DNA of 41,849 nucleotides from Clostridiales bacterium. Its GTDB lineage: Bacteria > Bacillota > Clostridia > Peptostreptococcales > Natronincolaceae. Position 1 is the first letter of the stretch, and each line of letters begins with the position of its first letter. The notes below the pieces were generated by a model. The model worked only from the letters and a program-made list of their open reading frames with translations. It was not told the DNA's origin and made no database searches. Position numbers and translations under genes: made by a program. Shown here piece by piece: positions 10,771-20,719 of this stretch. The stretch spans positions 1 through 41,849 of the forward strand of contig JAAYNB010000150.1 in NCBI GenBank assembly GCA_012521085.1, written 5' to 3'.

Positions 10771-11445
10771 CTACATATAATCTTCTAGTAATCGATAGAT
10801 TTCTTCCTTTGTTTTTTTAAATATACCTTTTTCTAATTTTTTTTGATCTACATAGGGTAATGTTGTAGAAGATATTGATGTTTTTTCAATTAATATTTTT
10901 TCTCCCTCTTCATTAATAAGATATATATTTATAAAACCACCCTGAGCCTTAATTAGATAATGATTATAATGTGATGGACATGCATTTTCATTTTCTTTAA
11001 GTATTATAACTTCCTCATCTGAGAAACTTATAATCTCAAATGTTGGACTTTCACTTGCTAGGTATTTTCTAAATCCTAATTCATTTAATCCAATCATATC
11101 TGGACTAGGCGGTGAAGATGCTTCCATTATATCTTGACATAGATTGTAAATATTTTTATAAATAATATTAGTTGTATTTATAATACTATCTTCTTGTTTA
11201 TTTACAATAGTATCCTCATTGTCCTCTAATTTTGTATTATAATTTTCTTTTGGTTGTAATTCAATTTCTGACTTAATACTTTTTTCATCAAATTCAAGAT
11301 TGTGCTCTTTAGCCAAATGTTCTTCTCTTTTATTTTGAAGATAACTTTGATAATATCCAATTAAAAATCCTATTGTAAGAAAGAGTAGAATAATAAATGC
11401 AGCCCTGCTTTTGGTAATTATTTTTCTTTTTTTTCTACTTAACAT
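10771..11445 (-). CDS. BofC C-terminal-domain-like protein with N-terminal TM anchor
   Basis: N-terminal TM; C-terminus IYLINEEGEKILIEKTSISSTTLPYVDQKKLEKGIFKKTKEEIYRLLEDY resembles BofC C-terminal domain; next to ruvC. Confidence 0.7.
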   Translation of the reverse strand: MLSRKKRKIITKSRAAFIILLFLTIGFLIGYYQSYLQNKREEHLAKEHNLEFDEKSIKSEIELQPKENYNTKLEDNEDTIVNKQEDSIINTTNIIYKNIYNLCQDIMEASSPPSPDMIGLNELGFRKYLASESPTFEIISFSDEEVIILKENENACPSHYNHYLIKAQGGFINIYLINEEGEKILIEKTSISSTTLPYVDQKKLEKGIFKKTKEEIYRLLEDYM

Positions 11446-11451
11446 AAAAAC

Positions 11452-11476
11452 AACCTCCTTCTCTATCTAGAAGGTT
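11452..11476 (-). promoter_or_regulatory. Possible SD-sequestering hairpin upstream of the BofC-like gene
   Basis: Minus strand AACCTTCT-AGATAG-AGAAGGAGGTT; right arm overlaps SD AAGGAGG. Confidence 0.4.
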
Positions 11477-11642
11477 ATTTTATCCAATTACATAAAAAAT
11501 ATACTTATATTCAATAAACTATTTGCAGAATTTTTAGAATAATTGAAAACATATGTTTATTTTTTATATTAGATGTGATAAAATATCTTTATTAATTTTT
11601 TATATTAAAAATGTGCTGACAATTTATAAATAGGAGGTGAAT

Positions 11643-11672
11643 ATGGTAATAAAATATTTAATACTTATCTAA
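11643..11672 (+). CDS. Putative 9-aa leader peptide MVIKYLILI upstream of AGCS symporter
   Basis: AGGAGG-TGAAT-ATG GTA ATA AAA TAT TTA ATA CTT ATC TAA. Confidence 0.5.
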   Translation: MVIKYLILI

Positions 11673-11703
11673 TTATATTTTAAAAATAAAGGGGGTTATA
11701 GCA

Positions 11704-13104
11704 TTGGATTTTATTAGTAAGATTGAAAATATTAATAAAACTGTAAATGACTTTGTTTGGGGACCATATATGTTATTACTTATAGTTGGCACAGGAATTT
11801 TTTTCACTTTTAGAACAAATTTTTTTCAAGTTAGAAAATTTGCCTTTAGTATGAAGGAAACTTTATTTAAAATTTTTGATAAATCTGTAGATGATAGTGA
11901 TGAAATATTAAGCGAGGGTGATATAACACCTTTTCAAGCTTTATCAACAGCTTTAGCAGGTACTGTTGGTACTGGAAATATAGCAGGTGTTGCTACTGCC
12001 ATAGCCACTGGTGGTCCTGGTGCTGTATTTTGGATGTGGGTTTCTGCATTTTTTGGTATGATGACCAAATTTTCTGAGGTAGTCTTGGCAATTGAATATC
12101 GTGAAAAAAATGATGAAGATAATTGGGTCGGAGGGCCTATGTATTATATAAAAAATGGCCTAGGCTTAAAATGGCTTGCTACCTTATTTGCAATATTTGG
12201 TGCTATTGCAGCCTTCGGAATAGGTAATATGGTACAATCTAATTCTGTTGCTAATGCAATGAAAGCTACTTTTAATATTAATCCTTTAATAACCGGTATT
12301 ATTTTAACTATAGCAACAGCACTAGTTATTCTTGGTGGTTTAAAGAGAATTGCCTCTGTAGCAGAAAAATTAGTTCCATTTATGGCTCTTTTTTACATTA
12401 TTGCTGCAATTGCTGTTTTAATAATACAATTTTCTGAAGTACCTGTAGCATTTCAATTAATCTTTACTCATGCCTTTACACCATCTGCAGCTATAGGTGG
12501 ATTCGTTGGTGCCACTGTAATGAGAGCTATGCGTTTTGGGGTTGCTAGAGGTGTATTCTCTAATGAAGCAGGTCTTGGTAGTGCGCCAATTGCTCATGCA
12601 GTAGCAAAAACTGATCATCCCGTTAAACAAGGGCTATGGGGAATATTTGAAGTTTTTGCAGATACTATAATTATATGTACATTGACAGCTCTTACAATTA
12701 TTAGCACAGGAGCATGGACACTGTTAGATGATTCTGGTAAGCAATTGTCAGGAGCAGCGTTAACTACAGCAGCTTTTAGCCATGCATTATCTAGTTTAGG
12801 TGGTATTATTGTAGCTATATCTATTTTACTATTTGCTTTTTCCACTATATTGAGCTGGTCCTATTATGGAGAAAAATGTGTTGAGTTTTTATTTGGATCT
12901 CGTTTTAATAAATTATATAGAATCATGTTCATTCCCTTAATTTTACTAGGTTCTATTAGTAGTTTGGAATTGGTTTGGGATATTGCTGATACACTTAATG
13001 GCTTAATGGCTATACCTAATTTAATTGGACTACTGGGATTAAGTACAGTTGTTATTAAATTAATTAAAGATTATTTTGATAATAAGGTATATGAACACAA
13101 TTAA
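11704..13104 (+). CDS. Sodium:alanine/glycine symporter (AGCS family)
   Basis: TALAGTVGTGNIAGVATAIATGGPGAVFWMW, FGVARGVFSNEAGLGSAPIAHA; TTG start with GGGGG SD. Confidence 0.96.
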   Translation: MDFISKIENINKTVNDFVWGPYMLLLIVGTGIFFTFRTNFFQVRKFAFSMKETLFKIFDKSVDDSDEILSEGDITPFQALSTALAGTVGTGNIAGVATAIATGGPGAVFWMWVSAFFGMMTKFSEVVLAIEYREKNDEDNWVGGPMYYIKNGLGLKWLATLFAIFGAIAAFGIGNMVQSNSVANAMKATFNINPLITGIILTIATALVILGGLKRIASVAEKLVPFMALFYIIAAIAVLIIQFSEVPVAFQLIFTHAFTPSAAIGGFVGATVMRAMRFGVARGVFSNEAGLGSAPIAHAVAKTDHPVKQGLWGIFEVFADTIIICTLTALTIISTGAWTLLDDSGKQLSGAALTTAAFSHALSSLGGIIVAISILLFAFSTILSWSYYGEKCVEFLFGSRFNKLYRIMFIPLILLGSISSLELVWDIADTLNGLMAIPNLIGLLGLSTVVIKLIKDYFDNKVYEHN

Positions 13105-13123
13105 TATAATATAAATTTACATA

Positions 13124-13163
13124 AATAAATGCCATCTAATAACTAAAATAGATGGCATTTATT
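13124..13163. terminator. Bidirectional terminator between AGCS (+) and comEA-like (-)
   Basis: 14-bp perfect inverted repeat AATAAATGCCATCT / AGATGGCATTTATT. Confidence 0.85.
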
Positions 13164-13205
13164 AATTAATTTTTAAAAAACTCTATTTTAAATATTTATT
13201 TTATT

Positions 13206-13838
13206 CTACTTTACTGTAATTTTATCTTTTATATCATTAAATTTCTTTTCACCTATTCCACTAACATTTTGTATGTCTTCAATGGTTTTAAATAAACCAT
13301 TTTGTTCTCTATAATCTATAATTCTCTCTGAAAGTGCAGGTCCTATACCAGGTAAATTTTGTAATTGATTTTTATCTGCTGTATTAATATTTATTATTCC
13401 TTGAATATTGTCTATGGATTGATTATTATTAATCGTTTGTATGGGAAAATCTTTTTCATCTTCTGATGGTATATATATAAATTCTTCATCTGAAATTTTT
13501 TTTGCTAAATTTATACTCTTTCTAGCAGCTGTTGACTTCAGGCCACCTGCTGCTTCTACAGCATCATAAACTCTAGAATCTCCTGACAATTCATATAGGC
13601 CTGGGCGTACAACCTCTCCCTCTACATGAACAACAATATAGGATGGGTTTGTATTTACATCTTTTGCAATTAAATCTTCTTGATTTACTTCTTCAATTTC
13701 ATAATTTATATCATTTAAAATATATTTTTCTTGTTTTTCCTTCACATGACTTTTATAAGATATTATTAATAGTATTATGATTATATAACTTATTATAATT
13801 ATTTTTTGTTTTTTATTTAGATTTATCAAGTTACACAC
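13206..13838 (-). CDS. comEA: ComEA-family protein (SLBB plus helix-hairpin-helix)
   Basis: VHVEGEVVRPGLYELSGDSRVYDAVEAAGGL and GIININTADKNQLQNLPGIGPALSERIIDYR...VSGIGEKKFNDIK. Confidence 0.93.
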   Translation of the reverse strand: MCNLINLNKKQKIIIISYIIIILLIISYKSHVKEKQEKYILNDINYEIEEVNQEDLIAKDVNTNPSYIVVHVEGEVVRPGLYELSGDSRVYDAVEAAGGLKSTAARKSINLAKKISDEEFIYIPSEDEKDFPIQTINNNQSIDNIQGIININTADKNQLQNLPGIGPALSERIIDYREQNGLFKTIEDIQNVSGIGEKKFNDIKDKITVK

Positions 13839-13979
13839 CCCATTCCATAAATTAATTATAATAGTTCATATTTCTTTCCTAAGAGTCATATGTTGTATAA
13901 GATATAAATAAATATTTTATTACCTATATATTTATTTCTATAAATAATGCTCTTCCCCTTTAATTTGGTCAATTAATTC

Positions 13980-14008
13980 TTAAAAAGTATTGTAAAATCT
14001 GATATACT
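13980..14008 (+). promoter_or_regulatory. Putative sigma-A-like promoter of the D,D-carboxypeptidase gene
   Basis: TTAAAA - 17 nt - TATACT. Confidence 0.4.
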
Positions 14009-14042
14009 ATATAGGTAACTTGTATTTTAAAAAGGTTGGTGA

Positions 14043-15374
14043 ATGAAATTGACAAAAAGAAGATTTAATCTTGTGACCTATTTTTTAATTTTTTTATTTT
14101 TAGTAATTAATACACCATTTTCTTATGCTACACCTAATATTACTGCTCCTACTGCTGTATTATTAGATTATACTACTGGCGAAGTTTTATATGATCATAA
14201 TGCTCATAATCTTGCTTTCCCAGCCAGTACTACAAAAGTTATGACATCAATATTAGTTTTAGAAAATGCTAATTTAGACGATGTATTAACTATTAATGAA
14301 GATTTATATATTGACGGTTCTAGTATGTATTTATTAAAAGGTGAGTCTTTTACTGTTAAGGAATTATTACAAGGCTTATTAATTAGATCTGCAAACGATG
14401 CCGCAGAAGTGTTGGCTAAACATGTTTCCGGATCAATTGAAGATTTTGCTGATTTAATGAATAAAAGAGCTAGGGAATTAGGAGCAAAAAATACTCATTT
14501 TACCAATCCTCATGGGCTTCCAGATGATAATCATGTAACCACTGCATATGATTTGGCTATTATTGCAAAACATGCTATGTCTTTTGAGCTTTTTAGGGAT
14601 ATTGTTTCAACTGTAAGATTAGAATTTCCGCCAACTGAATATACTCCTGAAACTAGGTATTATAGAAATACTAATAGATTCTTATGGGGTACTGGAGGAA
14701 ACAATAAAATATTATATAAAGATAATTATGAGGATATAAAATATGATATTGTAGATGGAATAAAAACTGGTTATACTGGAGCAGCTAAGCAATGTTTAAT
14801 TACCTCTGCTATCAAAGATGATCATAGACTTATTGCTGTAGTACTTGGGGCTGAAGGTTCTAATGTGTATTTAGATTCTAGAACACTAATTGACTATGGT
14901 TTTGATAATTTTAAATTAGAAAAAATTGTAGATAAAAATGCATTTATAACCAATGCTCCGATTTTAAATTGTAGTGAGGATAATATTGCCCTTTACACAG
15001 ATACAGAAATTACTGCTATTTTACCTAATGATTTAGATCCTTCACAAATTCAGATAGAAACCATAGTAGATGAAGATATAAAAGCTCCTTTACCTGCAGG
15101 ACAAATTCTAGGTAGGGTTATATACTCAGTAGATGGTAAAATTTTAGGAGAGAGTAATTTAATATCTATAAAAGATATGGAAGCAAAACCTTTTATTAAA
15201 AAATTGTTTATTCCTAATACTTTTATGCCTGTAATAATAGTTTTTTTACTATGGCAAACATTTGTTATCTATAAAAGGATTAAAAGAAAAAGAAGAAGGA
15301 AATCTCTATATGTTAATGTACAGAATTATCCTTCCTCCTATAGATTTGATGGATCATTATATAGAAAAAAATAG
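14043..15374 (+). CDS. Serine-type D-Ala-D-Ala carboxypeptidase (DacF type)
   Basis: Signal peptide; active-site motifs PASTTKVMTSIL (SxxK), RSANDAAE (SxN), GIKTGYTGAAKQC (KTG); C-terminal anchor. Confidence 0.95.
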   Translation: MKLTKRRFNLVTYFLIFLFLVINTPFSYATPNITAPTAVLLDYTTGEVLYDHNAHNLAFPASTTKVMTSILVLENANLDDVLTINEDLYIDGSSMYLLKGESFTVKELLQGLLIRSANDAAEVLAKHVSGSIEDFADLMNKRARELGAKNTHFTNPHGLPDDNHVTTAYDLAIIAKHAMSFELFRDIVSTVRLEFPPTEYTPETRYYRNTNRFLWGTGGNNKILYKDNYEDIKYDIVDGIKTGYTGAAKQCLITSAIKDDHRLIAVVLGAEGSNVYLDSRTLIDYGFDNFKLEKIVDKNAFITNAPILNCSEDNIALYTDTEITAILPNDLDPSQIQIETIVDEDIKAPLPAGQILGRVIYSVDGKILGESNLISIKDMEAKPFIKKLFIPNTFMPVIIVFLLWQTFVIYKRIKRKRRRKSLYVNVQNYPSSYRFDGSLYRKK

Positions 15375-15393
15375 TTTACATATGTTATAATAA

Positions 15394-16269
15394 TTAATTA
15401 TCAAAAATTTGCTTTTGTAGTTTTTTACCAGTAGGTGTCATTGCTAAGCCACCTAAGGCTGTTTCTCTCAGCTCCATAGGTAAAGAACTGCCAACTTTAT
15501 ACATAGTGTCTATAACTTCATCAAATGGAATAATGCTTTTTACTCCTGATAAAGCCATTTCTGCTGATATTAATGCATTTGCTGCCCCTATGGCATTTCT
15601 TGATTCACAAGGCACTTCAACTAAGCCTGCAATAGGATCACATACTAGACCTAATATGTTTTTTATACATATGGCTGCAGCATCTAATGCCATTTTAGGT
15701 GTTCCATCCATTAATTCCACAACTGCAGCAGCTGCCATTGCAGCTGCTGATCCTGTTTCTGCTTGACACCCACCCTCTGCACCTGCAACTGTGGCATTTT
15801 TGGATATTAACATTCCTATTGTACTGGCTGTAATTAATCCATTTACTAATTCTCTATCTTCAATTTTAAATTCTTCGCCTATAGTAATAATTACACCTGG
15901 TAATATTCCAGAGGCTCCAGCAGTTGGTGCAGCTACAATTTTACCCATAGAAGCATTAACTTCAAGTACAGCCATAGATCTACTAATAGCTCTACTCATC
16001 AATGTGCCACAAACTGATCTAGATGTCTTACTTCGTTCCATAACTTTTTTTGCATCTCCACCTATTAATCCGCCCATAGATTTTATATCTTCTGTTAATC
16101 CTTTTTCAATGGAATCTTTCATAATATCTAAACTAATTTGCATTTTGGCAATTATATCTTCCTTTGACATATCTGTTAAAAAACTTTCCCTTTCAATCAT
16201 AATTTCAAATATTTTTTTATTATGCTTATTACATAATTCTAATAATTCACTTGCTTTAGTAAAATTCAT
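15394..16269 (-). CDS. sdaAA: L-serine ammonia-lyase, iron-sulfur-dependent, alpha subunit
   Basis: GKIVAAPTAGASGILPGV, AEGGCQAETGSAAAMAAAAV, LGLVCDPIAGLVEVPCESRNAIGAANA. Confidence 0.97.
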   Translation of the reverse strand: MNFTKASELLELCNKHNKKIFEIMIERESFLTDMSKEDIIAKMQISLDIMKDSIEKGLTEDIKSMGGLIGGDAKKVMERSKTSRSVCGTLMSRAISRSMAVLEVNASMGKIVAAPTAGASGILPGVIITIGEEFKIEDRELVNGLITASTIGMLISKNATVAGAEGGCQAETGSAAAMAAAAVVELMDGTPKMALDAAAICIKNILGLVCDPIAGLVEVPCESRNAIGAANALISAEMALSGVKSIIPFDEVIDTMYKVGSSLPMELRETALGGLAMTPTGKKLQKQIFDN

Positions 16270-16286
16270 TTCTTCACCAACCCTTT

Positions 16287-16952
16287 TTATATGTTAATTA
16301 AATATGCTTTTTTTACATATTCTATATCTTTAATTTTAATCACCAGATTATTATTAATTTCATCATCTGTTTCTATAATCATAAAAGCATTTTGTCCTTT
16401 TTCATGTCTATATACCCTCATAAAAGCAATATTAATTTGATATTCAGATAAAACAGCTGTTACCTTTGACACCATACCTGGTTTGTCTATATGTGAAATA
16501 ATAAGTGTAGTATATTCTCCTGTAAATTCTAATTTTAATCCATTTATTTCTGTTACAACTATATTTCCTCCTCCTATGGAAGAACCTAATATCTCAACAG
16601 TTGTATTATCTTCTTTTGTAATTATAATCTTTACTGTATTAGAATGTACATCTCCTAAATATTCAGCTAAAAATTTAAAATTTATTCCCTTGGCTTTAGC
16701 AATTTGAAAAGAATCTTTTATTCTCTCATCATCAGTATCAAATCCTAATATACCTCCAACTAAAGCTTTATCTGTGCCATGTCCTCTATATGTATTGGCA
16801 AAAGAACCATGTAGTAAAAATGTCACTTCTTTAATGCTTTTTTCAGCAATTTTATATGCTATGTTTCCCAGCCTACATGCACCTGCCGTATGTGAACTGG
16901 ATGGACCTATCATATTAGGACCTACAATATCAAATATGGTATAATCTTTCAT
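16287..16952 (-). CDS. sdaAB: L-serine ammonia-lyase, iron-sulfur-dependent, beta subunit
   Basis: IFDIVGPNMIGPSSSHTAGACRLG, HGSFANTYRGHGTDKALVGGILG, C-terminal ACT domain. Confidence 0.97.
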   Translation of the reverse strand: MKDYTIFDIVGPNMIGPSSSHTAGACRLGNIAYKIAEKSIKEVTFLLHGSFANTYRGHGTDKALVGGILGFDTDDERIKDSFQIAKAKGINFKFLAEYLGDVHSNTVKIIITKEDNTTVEILGSSIGGGNIVVTEINGLKLEFTGEYTTLIISHIDKPGMVSKVTAVLSEYQINIAFMRVYRHEKGQNAFMIIETDDEINNNLVIKIKDIEYVKKAYLINI

Positions 16953-17118
16953 ATAAATCCCACCTTATATAATTTTTTAGAGCATTATTAATTCACTTAT
17001 ATAAAATACCTGTATTTTTTTAATACAATAATAAACATGGGAATATTACATATTCATTATATACTGAAATATGGTATTTTCATAACTATATTACTATTTT
17101 TTATATTTTATAGATATT

Positions 17119-17167
17119 TAAACATTAAAATAGTGGTCAGTTATTATGACCACTATTTTAATGTTTA
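17119..17167 (-). terminator. 21-bp perfect inverted repeat terminating ridA; includes the ridA stop codon
   Basis: TAAACATTAAAATAGTGGTCA / TGACCACTATTTTAATGTTTA, 7-nt loop. Confidence 0.8.
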
Positions 17168-17545
17168 TTTTGATACAGCAATTGCCTCAATTTCTACTTT
17201 AACATCCTTTGGAAGTCTTGCTACCTCTACACAAGCTCTTGCTGGTTTATTTTCATTAAAGTAACTACCATAAACTTCATTTACCTTATCAAACTCATTC
17301 ATGTCCTTTATAAAAACAGTAGTTTTAACCACATCATTTAAATCTAGGCCAGCTTCTTTCAATATTGCTATAATATTTTCAATAGATTGTCTGGTTTGAT
17401 CCACAACATCCCCTTTAACAATTTCCTTTGTCTTAGGATCCATTGGTATTTGTCCTGATACAAAGACAAATCCATTAGCTTTAATAGCTTGAGAATAAGG
17501 ACCTATTGCAGCAGGTGCTTCTTTACTATTAATTATTTCCAACAT
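17165..17545 (-). CDS. ridA: RidA family reactive intermediate/imine deaminase
   Basis: [49 protein letters not shown]. Confidence 0.97.
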   Translation of the reverse strand: MLEIINSKEAPAAIGPYSQAIKANGFVFVSGQIPMDPKTKEIVKGDVVDQTRQSIENIIAILKEAGLDLNDVVKTTVFIKDMNEFDKVNEVYGSYFNENKPARACVEVARLPKDVKVEIEAIAVSK

Positions 17546-17568
17546 TATAAATACCTCCTAAATATTTT

Positions 17569-20025
17569 TTATTTAGCTACAATGTTAATTAATTTTTTGG
17601 GAACTACTATTACCTTTTTAACATCTCTATCTTTAAGTAGATCTTTAATTCTATCGCTATTCATAGCTTCTTTTTCTATTTCCTCTTTTGATATGTCTGA
17701 AGATACTATTAATTTATCTCTAACCTTGCCATTTATTTGTACCACAATTTCTATTTCATCTCTTACAATTGCTTTTTTATCATACTTAGGCCATTCTTGT
17801 AAATAAACACTATTCTTATTACCAATTTTATACCATAATTCATCTGTAATATGTGGTGCAAAAGGTGATAATAATATAATTACTGTTTCTATGGCTTCTT
17901 TAAATAAAAGTCCATTTATAAGTTTTTTATCGATTTCTTTGTATTTATATAGAGCATTGACCAATTCCATAATTGCACTAACTGCTGTATTAAAATTAAA
18001 TCTCTCCTCTAAATCTTCTGTCACTCTTTTTATTGTTTTATGAATCATATAATTAAGTTCATTATCATCTTTAGACATGGTATCAGTTGTATTTTCAAAA
18101 GATTTATTTACTAATGCCTCATCTACAAGACGGTATATTCTATTTAAGAATCTAAAGCAACCTTCGACTCCCTGATCACTCCACTCTAAATCCCTCTCAG
18201 GTGGTGCTGCAAATAATACAAATAATCTTGCAGTATCTGCACCATATTTTTGGATAATTTCTTCTGGACTTACAGTATTACCTTTAGATTTTGACATCTT
18301 AGCTCCATCTTTTAATACCATTCCTTGTGTTAATAGATTTTTAAATGGTTCATCAAAATCTAATAATTTTAAATCTCTTAATACTTTTGTGAAAAATCTA
18401 GAATATAGTAAGTGTAAAATAGCATGTTCTACACCACCGATATATTGATCAACAGGTAACCATTTGTTAACTATATCTTTATCAAATGGAATCTCTGTAT
18501 TTTTAGGATCCGCAAATTTTAAGAAATACCATGATGAATCTACAAATGTGTCCATAGTATCAGTTTCTCTCTTTGCAGTTTGTCCACAGCTTGGACAATC
18601 TGTATGAAGAAATGTCTCATCATTAGCAAGTTTAGTAGATTCAAATTTAATATCTGTAGGAAGTTCTACAGGTAAATCTTCTTCTTTTACTGGCACCATA
18701 CCACATTTATCACAATATACAATTGGGATAGGTGTTCCCCAATATCTTTGTCTTGATAATAACCAATCTCTTAATCTATAGTTAACTGTCTTTTTACCTT
18801 TGTTTTCTTTCTCTAATAATTCACATATCTTTTCAAAAGCTTCTTCATTTTTTAAACCGTTAAATTCACCTGAGTTAACCATTATACCTTTATCTATATA
18901 AGCCTCATCTACAACAGTGAAATTTCCATCATCTTCTGGTCTAATAACCGTCTTTACTTCTATATTATATTTTTTAGCAAATTCTAAGTCTCTTTCATCA
19001 TGTGCTGGTACTGCCATAATTGCACCTGTTCCATAATCAGCTAGTACATAATTTGCAATATAAATAGGTATTCTTTCACTTGATAATGGATTAATACAAT
19101 AATGACCTATAAACATTCCTTTTTTCTCTGCTTCAGTTGATGTTCTGTCAATATCTGAAACATGTTCTAATTCTTTGATAAATGCATTTACACAATCTTC
19201 ATATTCAGTACCCTTTACTAATTCTGATACATATGGATGTTCTGGTGCTAAAACCATATATGTGGCACCAAAAATAGTATCTGGTCGAGTAGTAAATACA
19301 TTTAATATTTTAGATGTATTTTCAATTGGAAATTCTATCTCAGCACCAAAACTTTTGCCAATCCAATTTTCTTGCATAATCTTTACTTTTTGTGGCCAAC
19401 CTTCTAATAATTTTATATCTTCTAATAATTCATCAGCATAATCTGTTATTTTAAAATACCATTGATTCAATTGTTTTTTTCCAACTTCAGTGTCACATCT
19501 TTCACATTGTCCATTTACCACTTGTTCATTGGCTAAAACTGTCTCACAGGATGGACACCAATTGACTCCCGATTCTTTTTTATACGCTAATCCATTTTTA
19601 TAAAATTGTAGAAATAACCATTGTGTCCATTTATAATAATCTTTATTACATGTTGATATTTCACGATCCCAATCATAGCTTAATCCCAATGTTTTAAGTT
19701 GCTTTTCCATATCTTCTATATTGTGCTGAGTCCAAATATTGGGATGAATATTGTGTTGAATGGCTGCATTTTCTGCTGGTAATCCAAATGCATCCCATCC
19801 CATGGGATGTAATACATTATATCCGCACATCTTTTTATATCTTGCAATAACATCTCCTATTGAATAGTTTCTAACATGTCCCATATGTATTTTCCCAGAA
19901 GGATATGGAAACATCTCTAATACATAATATTTAGGTTTATCTTCATCATAATTTCCAAATAGTTTTTCTTCTTCCCATTTATTTTGCCATTTTGATTCAA
20001 TCTTTTTAAAATCATAATTTGCCAT
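17569..20025 (-). CDS. leuS: Leucyl-tRNA synthetase
   Basis: [15 protein letters not shown] (HIGH), [21 protein letters not shown] (KMSKS), FVDSSWYFL. Confidence 0.99.
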   Translation of the reverse strand: MANYDFKKIESKWQNKWEEEKLFGNYDEDKPKYYVLEMFPYPSGKIHMGHVRNYSIGDVIARYKKMCGYNVLHPMGWDAFGLPAENAAIQHNIHPNIWTQHNIEDMEKQLKTLGLSYDWDREISTCNKDYYKWTQWLFLQFYKNGLAYKKESGVNWCPSCETVLANEQVVNGQCERCDTEVGKKQLNQWYFKITDYADELLEDIKLLEGWPQKVKIMQENWIGKSFGAEIEFPIENTSKILNVFTTRPDTIFGATYMVLAPEHPYVSELVKGTEYEDCVNAFIKELEHVSDIDRTSTEAEKKGMFIGHYCINPLSSERIPIYIANYVLADYGTGAIMAVPAHDERDLEFAKKYNIEVKTVIRPEDDGNFTVVDEAYIDKGIMVNSGEFNGLKNEEAFEKICELLEKENKGKKTVNYRLRDWLLSRQRYWGTPIPIVYCDKCGMVPVKEEDLPVELPTDIKFESTKLANDETFLHTDCPSCGQTAKRETDTMDTFVDSSWYFLKFADPKNTEIPFDKDIVNKWLPVDQYIGGVEHAILHLLYSRFFTKVLRDLKLLDFDEPFKNLLTQGMVLKDGAKMSKSKGNTVSPEEIIQKYGADTARLFVLFAAPPERDLEWSDQGVEGCFRFLNRIYRLVDEALVNKSFENTTDTMSKDDNELNYMIHKTIKRVTEDLEERFNFNTAVSAIMELVNALYKYKEIDKKLINGLLFKEAIETVIILLSPFAPHITDELWYKIGNKNSVYLQEWPKYDKKAIVRDEIEIVVQINGKVRDKLIVSSDISKEEIEKEAMNSDRIKDLLKDRDVKKVIVVPKKLINIVAK

Positions 20026-20063
20026 ATACTTTCTCTCCCTTTCCTTCTTTACAAAATATTATA

Positions 20064-20250
20064 AACAAAAAACAAAAAACTTTCATGTCCACATAGGGAC
20101 GGATAAACTCCGCGGTACCACCCTAATTGACTGAAAGTCCTCTCTTTTGGTTTATATAGGATACCATCCTCAAATAATATCAATTAAATTAGGACAAGTT
20201 CAATATTTTACTTTACTGATTTTCAGCATACATCAGCTCTCTAAAAAAGT
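20064..20250 (-). ncRNA. T-box leader (leucine), specifier CUU at 20196-20198
   Basis: Minus strand AGAGAGC start of Stem I, GAA-CTT-GTCC specifier region, T-box GGGTGGTACCGCGG (20110-20123), terminator arm ending TGAAAGTTTTTTGTTTTTTG; directly upstream of leuS. Confidence 0.93.
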
Positions 20251-20332
20251 AAAAATATTTACTACTTCCTAAATTATTTTATAATATTCTTTTTTAGTTT
20301 AATTTGATAATATATGATTATATGTCATATAA

Positions 20333-20701
20333 TTATATATTATCTTCGATTATATTGTCAACATTTATAGTCTTTGCATCTTTCCAGATGCCTTCTATAT
20401 TATAAAACTCTCTATCTTCATCATGAAAAATATGAATTACAATATCTCCATAATCTAGTAATATCCATTTACCACTATCGTATCCTTCTTTGTGAAAAAT
20501 AGAAATTCCTTCTTCTTCTAATGTACTTTCAATTTCATCAGCCATTGCCTTTGTCTGTCTAATTGAAGCTGCACTAGTAATTATAAAATAATCACATATA
20601 CTTGAAATGTTTTTTAAATCCATTACTACTATATTTTGTCCTAATTTTTCATCTATATCATTTATTATTTTTTTTATAATATCTAATGACTGCTTATCCA
20701 T
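20333..20701 (-). CDS. rsfS: Ribosome silencing factor
   Basis: MDLKNISSICDYFIITSAASIRQTKAMADEIE, DSGKWILLDYGDIVIHIFHDEDREFYNIEGIW. Confidence 0.96.
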   Translation of the reverse strand: MDKQSLDIIKKIINDIDEKLGQNIVVMDLKNISSICDYFIITSAASIRQTKAMADEIESTLEEEGISIFHKEGYDSGKWILLDYGDIVIHIFHDEDREFYNIEGIWKDAKTINVDNIIEDNI

Positions 20702-20719
20702 TTAACTCCTCCTAATTTT

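Noticed and set aside
15506-16297. Plus-strand ORFs of 86 and 168 aa
   Set aside because: Antisense to sdaAA; low-complexity hydrophobic translations typical of shadow frames.
17037-17264. Plus-strand 75-aa ORF
   Set aside because: Runs through the ridA terminator hairpin and into antisense ridA; coding is unlikely.
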